From Leptospira sanjuanensis (lineage in GTDB: Bacteria; Spirochaetota; Leptospiria; Leptospirales; Leptospiraceae), in assembly GCF_022267375.1 (NCBI RefSeq), contig NZ_JAIZBH010000001.1, positions 1,346,001 through 1,410,000 on the forward strand: DNA of 64,000 nucleotides, read 5' to 3'. The position numbers and the translations under genes are program-made. The notes beneath the pieces are model-generated. The model ran no database searches, was not told where the DNA came from, and worked only from the letters and a program-made list of their open reading frames with translations. Position 1 is the stretch's first letter. Each line of letters starts with the position of its first letter. Below, piece after piece: positions 43,910 to 61,857 of the stretch.

Positions 43910-44548
43910 TCATCGAGTTTGCAGTAACCAAACGTTTTCGATCGCCTGACATTTTCCTTTCAATCCTCCGATCACTTCTTTGCTTACGATCAGATTTAGA
44001 TCATATTTTTCATTATAGTGTCGATTGACTTCCTCGTTGCTGATGGAAAACGGCGGTCCCTCCATCGAGTTCTGATCATACTCGTAACAAATCAACAGTT
44101 GAGGAGCAGAGTCGGTCAGGTCGAGTATATGATTTGTATAGCGATTTCGCATCTCTTCCGGCAAGGCAACGAGGGCCGCTCTATCATAGATGGCTTGTAC
44201 TGAACCGAGCCATTCCTTCGATAAGAGAAAAATGTCGCCTACAAAGATGTCGATATTGTCTGCACTATAATGTTCCAGGGCGCCCATCTTTGTTATTTTC
44301 GGTATCAATCCAAGTTGGGAAAACAATTGATCGATAGCGATTTTGCTCAGTTCAATCCCCGCCACTCGATATCCTTTGGATAGAAGCCAGGAAATATCCA
44401 AGGTTTTACCGCATAAAGGCACGAATATGCGTGCGCCTTCGGGTAGAGAAAGCTTTTCAAAATGTTCAACTAACAACGGGTTCGCTTCTTTTTCGTGAAA
44501 TGCGATCTCATTTTTTCCCCAACGTTGGTGCCAGAAATTTGCTTCCAT
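43910..44548 (-). CDS. tpm: Thiopurine S-methyltransferase-like protein
   Basis: The 212-residue protein has the TPMT signature: FWHQRWGKNEIAFHEKEANP at the N-terminus, IFVPLCGKTLDISWLLSKGY (SAM site), VAGIELSKIAIDQLF and YDRAALVALPEEMRNRY. In bacteria Tpm methylates selenite, tellurite or aromatic thiols with SAM. The length is standard. It stands alone, with 72 bases to the convergent gene at 43837 and a 275-base gap upstream. Confidence 0.9.
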   Translation of the reverse strand: MEANFWHQRWGKNEIAFHEKEANPLLVEHFEKLSLPEGARIFVPLCGKTLDISWLLSKGYRVAGIELSKIAIDQLFSQLGLIPKITKMGALEHYSADNIDIFVGDIFLLSKEWLGSVQAIYDRAALVALPEEMRNRYTNHILDLTDSAPQLLICYEYDQNSMEGPPFSISNEEVNRHYNEKYDLNLIVSKEVIGGLKGKCQAIENVWLLQTR

Positions 44549-44742
44549 AAAAACCTCTCTAGATTGATTTACTCGCGTTTTTGATTTTCATTCTTCGAGA
44601 CACACTGCCTGCAAACGAGTCATTCTGAATATTGAAGGATTCCTAAAGAATGAATTACGGAATCGTGTTCATTTTGCAGAAAGACTTATTCGCAAAAGAT
44701 TGAGAATCGCCGTGAAATCGAAACTAAGATGTCGATTCGTGC

Positions 44743-44770
44743 TTGTTATGACAACTCGATAAATTATTAT
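44743..44770 (+). promoter_or_regulatory. Promoter candidate of the 44824 gene
   Basis: TTGTTA (44743-44748) and TATTAT (44765-44770) are separated by 16 bases in AT-rich DNA, 54 bases upstream of ATG 44824. Confidence 0.45.
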
Positions 44771-44823
44771 TTTGAAATTCGAATTGCTCCTCGGATCGGT
44801 AATCCTGAAATTGTAAGACAATC

Positions 44824-45231
44824 ATGAACGTAAAAAATCATTCTTTATCTTTTAGCCGATCGATTCTTATGATCGATAGCGGCGCCGCATTGATTGCCGG
44901 TCTTGTTCTTCTTTTTATTCCGATTCCATTTGCGACTTGGTATTCGCTTACAGATGAAGTTTTTCTTTTTACCGGGATCGTCAATCTTGTATATGGATTC
45001 TATTCGGGAACCTTGGTTTTAATGCTTGTCTTAAGGATTCCCTTTAAGAAATTCTTAATCGATCTTTTGATAACAGCCAATTTTTCATGGGCAATGGTCT
45101 GCATTGGAATCATCGTTTGGAATTGGTCCGTTATCAATGGATTCGGAATCGCCCATATGGGATTTGAAGGTTGTTTTGTCGTCCTCTTAGCGATGTTTGA
45201 ATTTTATTTTGTACGTCCATTGGCGATTTGA
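44824..45231 (+). CDS. Uncharacterised four-segment membrane protein (135 residues)
   Basis: Four hydrophobic segments are visible: IDSGAALIAGLVLLFIPIPF, LFTGIVNLVYGFYSG, LLITANFSWAMVCIGIIVW and FEGCFVVLLAMFEFYF. There is no recognised domain. GC content is lower than in the neighbouring housekeeping genes, compatible with acquisition. A repeat-rich, gene-free stretch follows. Confidence 0.7.
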   Translation: MNVKNHSLSFSRSILMIDSGAALIAGLVLLFIPIPFATWYSLTDEVFLFTGIVNLVYGFYSGTLVLMLVLRIPFKKFLIDLLITANFSWAMVCIGIIVWNWSVINGFGIAHMGFEGCFVVLLAMFEFYFVRPLAI

Positions 45232-45535
45232 TGGAATGACTACCGCATTTCTTAAGCTGCAAATCCGGATTGAAGATCGTTTTGAATTTTGGGAGAAGTA
45301 TTGATTTTGCTCCGAGTTCTTTGATGTTTCGATTCGGGCTTTCATACTTTTCATCTATATTCCGATACATTCCGGAATGATGTATGTGTTGAAATTCGCG
45401 ATTCTGCAATCGACTTTGAGATTTTTATACAACTCTCGTATAAACGTCTAATGCCGTTTAAACTTTAAAAGAATCGGTCTATTTGTAGGAAAGACGATTC
45501 AAAAACGCGATAACACTCGTAAAGTAATACCCTGA
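45232..45535. other. Gene-free stretch with one perfect 21-nt motif copy
   Basis: No supported reading frame is visible; a minus-strand frame at 45134-45409 overlaps the membrane protein gene and looks like a shadow. TTTATAC-AACTCTC-GTATAAA at 45424-45444 has perfect 7-base arms and belongs to the dispersed 21-nt family. Confidence 0.5.
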
Positions 45536-45690
45536 TTTATACGAATGTCGCCTAAATCAGAGATAATTCTTTCAACCAAGGCAGATCTTTACTCATCTAA
45601 AAATATACGACAGTCGCCTAAATCAGAGATAATTCTTTCAACCAAGACGGATCTTTACTCATCTAAAAATATACGAATGTCGCCTAAACG
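45536..45690. repeat. Tandem 66-nt repeat bounded by three 21-nt motif copies
   Basis: Two full 66-base units are followed by the start of a third. Motif copies lie at 45536-45556, 45602-45622 and 45668-45688, each ending GCCTAAA. The spacer reads TCAGAGATAATTCTTTCAAC, then CAAGGCAGATC (CAAGACGGATC in the second unit). The period is a multiple of three, so a 67-codon frame stays open across it (45545-45748), but no ribosome binding site supports it. Confidence 0.85.
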
Positions 45691-45753
45691 CCGCGAGGAA
45701 CGACAACTTGCACATCGGAAAAAAACACTTTCAAAAAGCGGAAGGTAGCGTTC

Positions 45754-46359
45754 TTATAAATTCTCGATCGAGAGAATCTGTTTGTCTTCCTTATGAGAAA
45801 CGGTCACTTCCAGTTTTAATCCGCTTTTGCCTCCGGTCCTTCTGAAAATTCTTTCCCAAAAATTTTCGGAGGATTTGATTTTACAATCAGGGGGAAGAGA
45901 GTCGATCGTAACGTCGCTCGCTCGAAATCGTGCAAACTCGATTTTACCCGGATGAATTGTTCTTTCCGGAACTTCCCAGATTGCGTCGATGCAATTCAAT
46001 CCTTCTTTACCGCTTAAGAAAATCGTAAACTTCCATGTCGGATCTGGAAAACGGATTTCCGTCTCGGTCTCATTCTTCATAAAAAGAAAGAAGGTAGGAA
46101 AGCCGTCCTTGCCGTCGCGGCTTGATTTTATATACAAAGTCGAAGCTTCCATTCTAACTTTAGATGAGGAAGATTGAATCGTAAACGCGCTCGGGTTCAT
46201 CGTTCTCGCGACCATTCCGATCACCAAAACGACCAAAACCAAATTCAAGATAAAGATTAAACGAACTCTGGAAAATCTTCCCCCGCCGGATTGTTTTCTG
46301 CTTTCTTCCAAGAATTTTCTGAATTCTTCCGGAGAACGTGAATGATACCCACCGCCCAT
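45754..46359 (-). CDS. Uncharacterised single-pass membrane protein (201 residues)
   Basis: A charged N-terminus ([20 protein letters not shown]) leads into one membrane segment ([18 protein letters not shown]), then a 150-residue extracytoplasmic domain with beta-like patterning ([31 protein letters not shown]). No family is recognised. It starts one base after the nnrD/nnrE stop on the same strand, so it is likely cotranscribed with that gene and the upstream lipoprotein. Confidence 0.7.
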   Translation of the reverse strand: MGGGYHSRSPEEFRKFLEESRKQSGGGRFSRVRLIFILNLVLVVLVIGMVARTMNPSAFTIQSSSSKVRMEASTLYIKSSRDGKDGFPTFFLFMKNETETEIRFPDPTWKFTIFLSGKEGLNCIDAIWEVPERTIHPGKIEFARFRASDVTIDSLPPDCKIKSSENFWERIFRRTGGKSGLKLEVTVSHKEDKQILSIENL

Positions 46360-46360
46360 G

Positions 46361-49044
<2,684 letters not shown>

Positions 49045-49116
49045 GAAAGCCTGATGGATCTTGGAATGTAACGATACCATTCCAACACATTGATTGGAAA
49101 ACAAGCAATAATCCTT

Positions 49117-49152
49117 GGAATTCCCTCCGCTTGGGAATCCCCGGGTTTTTTT
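49117..49152 (+). terminator. Terminator-like hairpin in the rimP leader region
   Basis: GGAATTCCC (49117-49125) can pair with GGGAATCC (49133-49140) around TCCGCTT with one bulge; CCGGG and a run of seven T follow. It lies between the divergent lipoprotein (start 49044) and rimP (start 49241). On the plus strand it could attenuate the rimP-nusA transcript if transcription begins upstream of it. Confidence 0.4.
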
Positions 49153-49173
49153 ACTTTACACTGTAGCCAAATT

Positions 49174-49215
<42 letters not shown>

Positions 49216-49240
49216 TGAGTTTTCTCTCTAAGGCCGGGGT

Positions 49241-51125
<1,885 letters not shown>

Positions 51126-51128
51126 GAG

Positions 51129-51146
51129 AACCCGAACGGGTTTTTT
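51129..51146 (+). terminator. Intrinsic terminator-like hairpin between nusA and infB
   Basis: AACCC (51129-51133), loop GAAC and GGGTT (51138-51142) are followed by T, giving a run of six T to 51146. It lies within the 37-base nusA-infB gap. A five-pair stem is short, so partial attenuation of infB is more plausible than full termination. Confidence 0.5.
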
Positions 51147-51162
51147 CAGAGCCGGAGCTTCA

Positions 51163-53910
<2,748 letters not shown>

Positions 53911-53922
53911 GAAACCCGGACC

Positions 53923-55162
<1,240 letters not shown>

Positions 55163-55214
55163 CTTTAAAGCGGTGTATATCACCTGAAAAATGGTAAAAA
55201 GGTATATTCACGAT

Positions 55215-55481
<267 letters not shown>

Positions 55482-55492
55482 GCGAGTCAAAC

Positions 55493-57592
55493 ATGGCACA
55501 TACAATCTCCGGCCAATACGGCCGCGATACTATCGTTTTAGAAACAGGGAACTGGGCAAAACAGGCTCATGGAGCCGTAGTCTATCGTTCCGGGAATCTG
55601 GTTTTACTTGCTACCGTTTGCGCCGCCGACGAAGCAAAAGAGGGACAGGACTTCTTTCCTCTTACTTGCGAATATACCGAGAAACTCTATTCCGTCGGCC
55701 GCTTTCCGGGCGGTTACTTCAAAAGAGAAGCGAAACCCCCCGAGCATGAAATTCTAATTTCCAGAATCATAGACAGACCGATTCGTCCTTTGTTTCCGGA
55801 AGGATATTTTTGCGAAGTTCAGTTGCAAGTGCAGGTTCTTTCCGCGGACGGAGACGTTTCCGTTGCGGGACACGCATTGAATGCGGCGAGTGCAGCATTA
55901 GCGGTTTCTGATATTCCATTCAACGGTCCGATCGCGGGCGCAAGAATCGGAAGAATCAACGGAGAATTGATCCTCAATCCGACTACGAAAGAACTCGTAA
56001 ATTCCGATTTGGATCTCGTCGTTGCCGGAACTAAAACTCACATCGTAATGATCGAGGGAGAAGCGAAGGAGCTTTCCAACGAGGAAATGCTCGCGGCGCT
56101 TCGTTTCGCACAGAAACACATCGCGGAATTCGTAGCTCTTCAGGAAGAATTCGCGAAAAAAATCGGTGTCGTTAAAAGAGAAGTCAAACTCAAAGTGCGC
56201 GACGCGGAACTTCTTGCGAAGGTGAAGGAATACGCGTTTGATAAGCTGACCGCAGCCAATCAAACTCCGGACAAAACCGCGAGAAATAAAGAAATTTCTA
56301 ATGTAAATAAGGAAGTCGTAGACTTCTTCAAACAAACCGTGGAAGAGTCCGACAAGATCAAGGACATCAAAGCTTACCTTCACGAATTGGAATATGAAAT
56401 CGTTCGCGAACAGGTTTTGTCGAAAGGAACTCGTTTCGACGGAAGAAAGTTGGACGAAATTCGTCAGATTTCCGTAGAAGTAAATCCTCTTCCCGGCCCT
56501 CACGGTTCTTCCGTTTTTACCAGAGGTCAAACCCAGTCTTTGGGAGTGGTCACTCTCGGAACGGGCGCCGACAACCAAAGATACGAAACACTCGAAGGAC
56601 AAAAAGAAAAGTCCTTTATGCTTCACTATAACTTCCCCGCGTTTTCCGTGGGTGAGGTTCGCAGATCTTCCGGTCCGGGAAGAAGAGAAATCGGACACGG
56701 AAATCTCGCAGAACGCGCGTTAAAGCTTGTTCTTCCGAAGCCGGACGAATTTCCGTATGTGATTCGCGTCGTATCCGAAATCTTAGAATCCAACGGTTCC
56801 AGTTCGATGGCCTCCGTTTGTTCCGGTTCTCTTGCGCTGATGGCTGCGGGCGTTCCGATCAAAGGAAGCGTTTCCGGAATCGCGATGGGACTTTTCTCCG
56901 ATTCTTCCGGTAAGTATGCGGTTCTTTCCGATATCGCCGGTTTGGAAGATCATTTCGGAGACATGGACTGCAAAATCGCGGGAACCAGAAAAGGAATCAC
57001 AGCGTTCCAAATGGATTTGAAGGTGACAGGCGTCAGCTTCGACGTTTTGGAAAGCGTATTCGCTCAGGCGCAAAAAGGAAGATTCCATATTCTTGATATT
57101 ATGGAGAAACATATCTCCACCGCATCGCCTACGTTAGCCGGAACCGCTCCTAGAATCATCGTTCGAAACATTCCTAAGGATAGAATCGGCGAATTGATCG
57201 GACCGGGCGGTAAAAACGTCCGCGGTATCAGCGAATTGACCGGAGCTGAACTTTACATCGAGGACGACGGGCGCGTAACCATTTCCGGTTCGAACCAAGA
57301 GTCCGCGGAAAAAGCCGCGAAGATGGTCGACGGATTTTTTACCGAAGTGGAAGTAGGGAAGATCTACGAAGGAAAAGTGAAACGAATCGCCGACTTCGGC
57401 GCGTTCGTCGAAATTCTTCCCGGAAAAGAAGGTCTTTGCCATATCTCCAAGATCGATTTCAAACGAGTGAATTCGGTAAAAGACATCGTCAAAGAGGGCG
57501 ATATTATTCGAGTGAAGGTTCTGAACGTCGATAAGACCGGAAAGATCGATCTCTCCAGAAAAGACGCTCTCGAAGAAGAACAAGAAGCATAA
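55493..57592 (+). CDS. pnp: Polyribonucleotide nucleotidyltransferase
   Basis: PNPase degrades RNA from the 3' end using phosphate. The 699-residue protein has two RNase PH domains (first with [19 protein letters not shown], second with [20 protein letters not shown] and [20 protein letters not shown]), then KH ([17 protein letters not shown]) and S1 ([20 protein letters not shown]). The catalytic Asp region [20 protein letters not shown] is intact. It is followed 18 bases later by an M16 peptidase. Confidence 0.97.
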   Translation: MAHTISGQYGRDTIVLETGNWAKQAHGAVVYRSGNLVLLATVCAADEAKEGQDFFPLTCEYTEKLYSVGRFPGGYFKREAKPPEHEILISRIIDRPIRPLFPEGYFCEVQLQVQVLSADGDVSVAGHALNAASAALAVSDIPFNGPIAGARIGRINGELILNPTTKELVNSDLDLVVAGTKTHIVMIEGEAKELSNEEMLAALRFAQKHIAEFVALQEEFAKKIGVVKREVKLKVRDAELLAKVKEYAFDKLTAANQTPDKTARNKEISNVNKEVVDFFKQTVEESDKIKDIKAYLHELEYEIVREQVLSKGTRFDGRKLDEIRQISVEVNPLPGPHGSSVFTRGQTQSLGVVTLGTGADNQRYETLEGQKEKSFMLHYNFPAFSVGEVRRSSGPGRREIGHGNLAERALKLVLPKPDEFPYVIRVVSEILESNGSSSMASVCSGSLALMAAGVPIKGSVSGIAMGLFSDSSGKYAVLSDIAGLEDHFGDMDCKIAGTRKGITAFQMDLKVTGVSFDVLESVFAQAQKGRFHILDIMEKHISTASPTLAGTAPRIIVRNIPKDRIGELIGPGGKNVRGISELTGAELYIEDDGRVTISGSNQESAEKAAKMVDGFFTEVEVGKIYEGKVKRIADFGAFVEILPGKEGLCHISKIDFKRVNSVKDIVKEGDIIRVKVLNVDKTGKIDLSRKDALEEEQEA

Positions 57593-57610
57593 GATTCTTC
57601 TAATATTCCC

Positions 57611-58897
57611 TTGGTGCAAGAACCTTCACAGTTAGTTCATAGAAAAGTTCTGCCCGGGGGAATCACCGTCCTCTTTCAACAAGCCCCTCACACAGTCAGC
57701 GTTTCCGCGGGCGTTTTTGTCCGGGTCGGTTCCAGACACGAATCCGCGAAGAATGCGGGTTATTGCCATTTCTTGGAGCATATGCTCTTCAAGGACACGG
57801 AAAAGAGGACCGCGAAACAGCAAGCCGAGGACATCGAAAGGGTTGGCGGTTTTACGAACGCGGCTACTTCCCGGGAATACACGTATTTTCATGTAACGGT
57901 TGCCGGTAAACATATCGGCATCGGCTTAGAACTGTTAGCCGAGATGATCTACGAACCTCTCCTCAAACAATCCGACATCGAAAACGAAGCGGGTGTCATT
58001 CTGGAAGAATTGCAGGGTTATGAGGATTCTCCCGAAGATTATATTCACGATTTTTATTATCAGAATTTTTTTCCGAAGAACTCACTCGGTCGCGACATCA
58101 TCGGAACAAGAGAATCCGTAGGCGGAGTCAATCATAAGAAACTATTAGATTTTTATGATACGTATTATCATACGGAAAACATGTTTCTTTCGATTTCGGG
58201 AAATTTCGAGCCGGACGAGATCTTTTCGATCGTAGCAAAATATTTTAACAGACCCAGAAAGAAAAAGAAGGAAGGGAATTCGCTCTCTCTTCCAAAAAAA
58301 CAATGGGGCTATTTTCCGAAAAAGAAAAAGCTCGAACAGGTTTATTTTATTCTCGGCGGGGATGGGTTCGCGCGGGAATTTCACAACGCTTCCAAAGCGA
58401 GCCTGTTCACTCATATCTTGGGCGGTGGGACGTCTTCCCGCTTGTTTCAAAAAGTGCGGGAAGAAAAAGGTCTTTGTTACCAGATTACCGCCTATCCTTC
58501 CTCTTACGCCGATATCGGAATCAACAGCATCGTTTGTTCCACTTCAAAGGATAAATTCATCACTTGTATGGAAACGATTTCCGACGAAATTAAGTCCATC
58601 CTGGATCGCGGAATTACGGAACAGGAGCTACGGGATGCACAGTCCAATCACGAAGGAACCCTTTCCATTAGTTACGAACAAACCGAATCTAGAATGAACA
58701 CGATCGCTCTGATGGAGCTTTATTACGGTAGAAATTATTCGTATGAGGAACGGGTAAAGGAAATTTATTCGATCACCCTGGAAGATCTCAATTCGTTCGC
58801 GAAGTCCGTCTTCGGGATTCCAAAGTTGCATCTTTCTGCGTTAGGCAATCTCGGATCTAAGGAAGAAAAGGCCGTTCAACGTTTGTTTTCATTTTAA
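57611..58897 (+). CDS. M16-family zinc metallopeptidase (processing-peptidase-like)
   Basis: The 428-residue single-unit M16 peptidase has the inverted zinc motif in GYCHFLEHMLFKDTEKR (HxxEH) and the third ligand Glu region in ENEAGVILEELQGYEDSPED. GGGTSSRLFQKVREEKGLCY is the conserved substrate-side motif. It resembles mitochondrial processing peptidase subunits; the bacterial substrate is unknown. Start is TTG 57611 or GTG 57614. No signal peptide is visible. Confidence 0.92.
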   Translation: MVQEPSQLVHRKVLPGGITVLFQQAPHTVSVSAGVFVRVGSRHESAKNAGYCHFLEHMLFKDTEKRTAKQQAEDIERVGGFTNAATSREYTYFHVTVAGKHIGIGLELLAEMIYEPLLKQSDIENEAGVILEELQGYEDSPEDYIHDFYYQNFFPKNSLGRDIIGTRESVGGVNHKKLLDFYDTYYHTENMFLSISGNFEPDEIFSIVAKYFNRPRKKKKEGNSLSLPKKQWGYFPKKKKLEQVYFILGGDGFAREFHNASKASLFTHILGGGTSSRLFQKVREEKGLCYQITAYPSSYADIGINSIVCSTSKDKFITCMETISDEIKSILDRGITEQELRDAQSNHEGTLSISYEQTESRMNTIALMELYYGRNYSYEERVKEIYSITLEDLNSFAKSVFGIPKLHLSALGNLGSKEEKAVQRLFSF

Positions 58898-59282
58898 CTT
58901 TTAACGACGATATTCAGATGTAAGCGCGGGGGTTTCTACGACATTCGTAGATTACGGTTCTTGGACATTTATGCGACGTTCGTAGATTTGCGCGAGATGG
59001 CTTTGGTTATTACGATGTTTCCGCGGATATTTATACGAAATTTGCAGAAATCGGATTGGATCGACGAAAAGTGCTCTGGCGAATCGATACAACATTCAAA
59101 ATATGCAACGTGTTAACAAGGAATACAAAGTTCCTCATATCGATCGAATCGTAATACAGAACTCCATATTTTTCCGTTTTGCGGTAATGTATTACGATTT
59201 TATGATGTGTTGCGGAAATTAAATCGATAAAATTTCCATTCGTTGTAAAGGATTGGAAGGATGTTTCCGCTTTGTTGCTCGT
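58898..59282. other. Gene-free stretch with three copies of the 21-nt palindromic motif
   Basis: TTTCTAC-GACATTC-GTAGATT (58933-58953, with the perfect dyad CTACGA-CAT-TCGTAG inside), TTTATGC-GACGTTC-GTAGATT (58968-58988) and TTTATAC-GAAATTT-GCAGAAA (59030-59050) occur within 120 bases. No reading frame is supported. The stretch separates the M16 gene from the convergent VOC gene. Confidence 0.65.
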
Positions 59283-59660
59283 TTATTCTTCGATGATCGC
59301 GAAGTAGTTTCCTTCGAAATCGGAAAAGTTGAATACTTTTTTTCCGTTTGGAAAATTCACCATTTCACCGACGTTCACTTTTTTGTCTTTTAGTCTTTGA
59401 TACAGTGCATCTATTTCGTCGTCGGTCGACATGAGTATGGACGGCGTTCCGACATTCATATCCGGGTTCGCCGCCGCAACGGCTTTTTTGTTTTGAAGAA
59501 CAAGTTTGGTGGAATTGGGTCTTCCGTCGGAAAGAATGATGGCGAAGGTTTCTCCGTATTCCTCTTTTCCTTCCACCCGAAAGCCTAAGTTGTTCACCCA
59601 GAAATCGGCGATTCCTTTTTGATCGTTTACGTAAAGCATGACTTGGTTGAATTTAATCAT
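59283..59660 (-). CDS. VOC-family protein (glyoxalase/bleomycin-resistance fold)
   Basis: The 125-residue protein has the two beta-alpha-beta-beta-beta modules of the VOC fold: MLYVNDQKGIADFWVNNLGF in the first and TPSILMSTDDEIDALYQRLK with VFNFSDFEGNYFAI in the second. No metal-ligand set is complete enough to name an activity. It may be a small-molecule binding or lyase-like protein. It is flanked on both sides by repeat-rich sequence. Confidence 0.8.
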   Translation of the reverse strand: MIKFNQVMLYVNDQKGIADFWVNNLGFRVEGKEEYGETFAIILSDGRPNSTKLVLQNKKAVAAANPDMNVGTPSILMSTDDEIDALYQRLKDKKVNVGEMVNFPNGKKVFNFSDFEGNYFAIIEE

Positions 59661-59750
59661 AGTAGTTTGTCTTTGTAATCGTTCCGATTCTGCTTCGCAA
59701 CGAAAAAACTCGTTTTAAATTTCGGCTTTGAATCGAAAGTTTTCGCGGAA

Positions 59751-59801
59751 TTTATGCGACCTACGCATAAATCAACTAAATTTATACGACATTCGAATAA
59801 G
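59751..59801. repeat. Two copies of the 21-nt palindromic motif
   Basis: TTTATGC-GACCTAC-GCATAAA (59751-59771) has perfect 8-base arms TTTATGCG/CGCATAAA. TTTATAC-GACATTC-GAATAAG (59781-59801) follows ten bases later. They lie upstream of the VOC gene and just before the 37-nt minisatellite. Confidence 0.7.
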
Positions 59802-59826
59802 AACCTGTTCAAAGAAAACTCAGCGC

Positions 59827-60072
59827 CACTGCTCTCGATGGATCGCAGCGAGAAACTCAATGACACTGCTCTCTATGGATCGCAGCGAGAAACTCAATGA
59901 CACTGCTCTCTATGGATCGCAGCGAGAAACTCAATGACACTGCTCTCTATGGATCGCAGCGAGAAACTCAATGACACTGCTCTCTATGGATCGCAGCGAG
60001 AAACTCAATGACACTGCTCTCTATGGATCGCAGCGAGAAACTCAATGACACTGCTCTCTATGGATCGCAGCG
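59827..60072. repeat. Minisatellite: six 37-nt units plus a partial unit
   Basis: Units start CACTGCTCTCTATGGATCGC and end AGCGAGAAACTCAATGA. Starts are 59827, 59864, 59901, 59938, 59975 and 60012; a 24-base partial begins at 60049. The first unit reads CTCGATGG instead of CTCTATGG, and AAACTCAGCGC just upstream looks like a diverged unit end. Units are otherwise identical, indicating recent expansion. It is not a CRISPR: there are no variable spacers. Confidence 0.95.
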
Positions 60073-60075
60073 TCA

Positions 60076-60133
60076 GGGACAAGAACCTACCAACTTGTAT
60101 TTCTATCCAAGTAGAAATAAGTTTTGGGACAAG
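60076..60133. repeat. Hairpin flanked by GGGACAAG direct repeats
   Basis: GGGACAAG occurs at 60076-60083 and 60126-60133. Between them AACTTGTATTTCTA (60092-60105) pairs with TAGAAATAAGTT (60112-60123) around a six-base loop with a two-base bulge. The element abuts the minisatellite. It could be a remnant of a small mobile element, but no transposase is present. Confidence 0.5.
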
Positions 60134-60360
60134 CTGTAAATTGATTTCTGAGTGAGCGAGAGGAATGACGGGGAAACTTCCGGAGATTCGATTTTACCAA
60201 AAATCAAGAATATTCGATTTGTCATAAGTGACTTTGTTGGTGTTTGCCTCCGCGAAGCAGAAAAAAACGCGGGAATTTTGCGGATTGCAGATTTTATCCG
60301 AAATTTTATCGATATTCGGTTGTATCTTTAGAAACGAATCCTTAACGGAACGGTTGTCCA
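60134..60360. other. Gene-free stretch upstream of the 60361 gene
   Basis: No gene is supported. The 13-mer AGTGACTTTGTTG occurs at 60227-60239 and again at 60360-60372, where it spans the next gene's start codon. The interval is otherwise AT-rich with no strong promoter. Confidence 0.45.
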
Positions 60361-61062
60361 GTGACTTTGTTGCGAAAGAAAAATATTTATAGACTCGCGA
60401 TTTTTTTCTCTCTGATCCCGATCGTTTCTCTTGCCGCCGACAATATTATAAAAGTAAGAATCTTATCCGCAGAGAAGGCATCCTTTTTAAAGGAGCCGGA
60501 TTCCTATTCGTATACGAGAAGAGCGGTTTCAAAAGACGACATGGACGGCAATGCTCATGTGCCTTATTCGGGGGTTTTCGTTTATTTCCGTTTATTCAAT
60601 CCTTTAAATTGGCGGGATCGAGCCGTCACGATCGATTCGTATGATGTCTTATTGGAAAATGTTCGACTTACCGACGCGAAGGATAGAGTCCGAACTATAG
60701 AATCTTTGCTGATTAGACACATTACGCATCGTTTCCCAAGTTGGGAAAATCAAGGAGCGTATGACGGCTACCCGAACATCAAAAAATATTCGGTGGATGT
60801 ACCGGATCTAGATCGCGATCATACAAAGGTCGTTCTATGGTATTCGGATGAACCCGTTCTTTTGGCCGATTTTACAAACCGTAAACAAGATCGTTCCAGA
60901 TACGTTTTGTTAGGTCATATTCATCTATATCGATTGTCCGATCATCTGGCACAAAGAATTTGGATCGATTACGGTAGATTCGGAATCTTGTTCGGTGAGA
61001 ATTTTAAGAAAAAAAAACCGATTTATGAAACGAATCTTTGTCCGAGCGAAGACCATCGATGA
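60361..61062 (+). CDS. Uncharacterised exported protein (233 residues)
   Basis: A signal peptide is evident: basic start, YRLAIFFSLIPIVSLAA, then cleavage near ADN. The mature protein has no recognised domain. Regions such as VPYSGVFVYFRLFNPLNWRD suggest beta-strands. The start is GTG at 60361, within a duplicated 13-mer. An AGATTTAT-A-ATAAATCT dyad directly follows the stop (61063-61079). Confidence 0.65.
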   Translation: MTLLRKKNIYRLAIFFSLIPIVSLAADNIIKVRILSAEKASFLKEPDSYSYTRRAVSKDDMDGNAHVPYSGVFVYFRLFNPLNWRDRAVTIDSYDVLLENVRLTDAKDRVRTIESLLIRHITHRFPSWENQGAYDGYPNIKKYSVDVPDLDRDHTKVVLWYSDEPVLLADFTNRKQDRSRYVLLGHIHLYRLSDHLAQRIWIDYGRFGILFGENFKKKKPIYETNLCPSEDHR

Positions 61063-61099
61063 AGATTTATAATAAATCTGTCTTTGACTTTCACAGTAA

Positions 61100-61120
61100 A
61101 TTATACGGCGTGTGTATAAA
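61100..61120. repeat. Copy of the 21-nt palindromic motif upstream of dut
   Basis: ATTATAC-GGCGTGT-GTATAAA has six paired bases per arm (TTATAC/GTATAA). It lies 174 bases upstream of the dut start, in the 232-base gap after the exported protein gene. Confidence 0.55.
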
Positions 61121-61294
61121 TTTATAACACATTCGGACAATAGGGCTATTTCACCGAAATCTTTCTTGTTTGTTCGATTTACGTCTTTAAAAAGATTGTG
61201 ATCGAACTTCGACCTCAAATTATGGAATTCTCCCTCGCCGGGAAATTAAAACCTCGATTCAAATTCGGATCTTTCAAAAGGAAATCTTTATCGT

Positions 61295-61732
<438 letters not shown>

Positions 61733-61843
61733 ATCGGCGCTCTAAAAAGGACGGAATTTTCTCCGGATCGAGTGTTGTTTTGTTAAACGACTTCGATTCT
61801 TTTTTGCGGAGAACCGAGAGCAAAGTCGGATTTGAAGAGGGCC

Positions 61844-61857
61844 GGAGGACGGAGGTG
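61844..61857 (+). promoter_or_regulatory. Shine-Dalgarno that decides the 61855 start
   Basis: GGAGG at 61844-61848 lies six bases before GTG 61855. Upstream in-frame TTG codons at 61780 and 61804 lack such a site, and the frame also runs into dut, so this GTG is the best start. Confidence 0.65.

Noticed and set aside
45134..45409. A 91-codon minus-strand frame
   Set aside because: It overlaps the four-segment membrane protein gene antisense and shows no recognisable pattern.
45545..45748. A 67-codon open frame with two 22-residue repeats over the 66-nt array
   Set aside because: The frame stays open only because the repeat period is a multiple of three. No ribosome binding site precedes it, and its ATG lies within the 21-nt motif.
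59827..60072. Possible CRISPR array
   Set aside because: The period is 37 bases with no variable spacers between units and no cas genes near; it is a simple minisatellite.
61063..61079. AGATTTAT-A-ATAAATCT dyad as a terminator
   Set aside because: The stem is AT-only with a one-base centre and no T-run, so it cannot be supported as a terminator.
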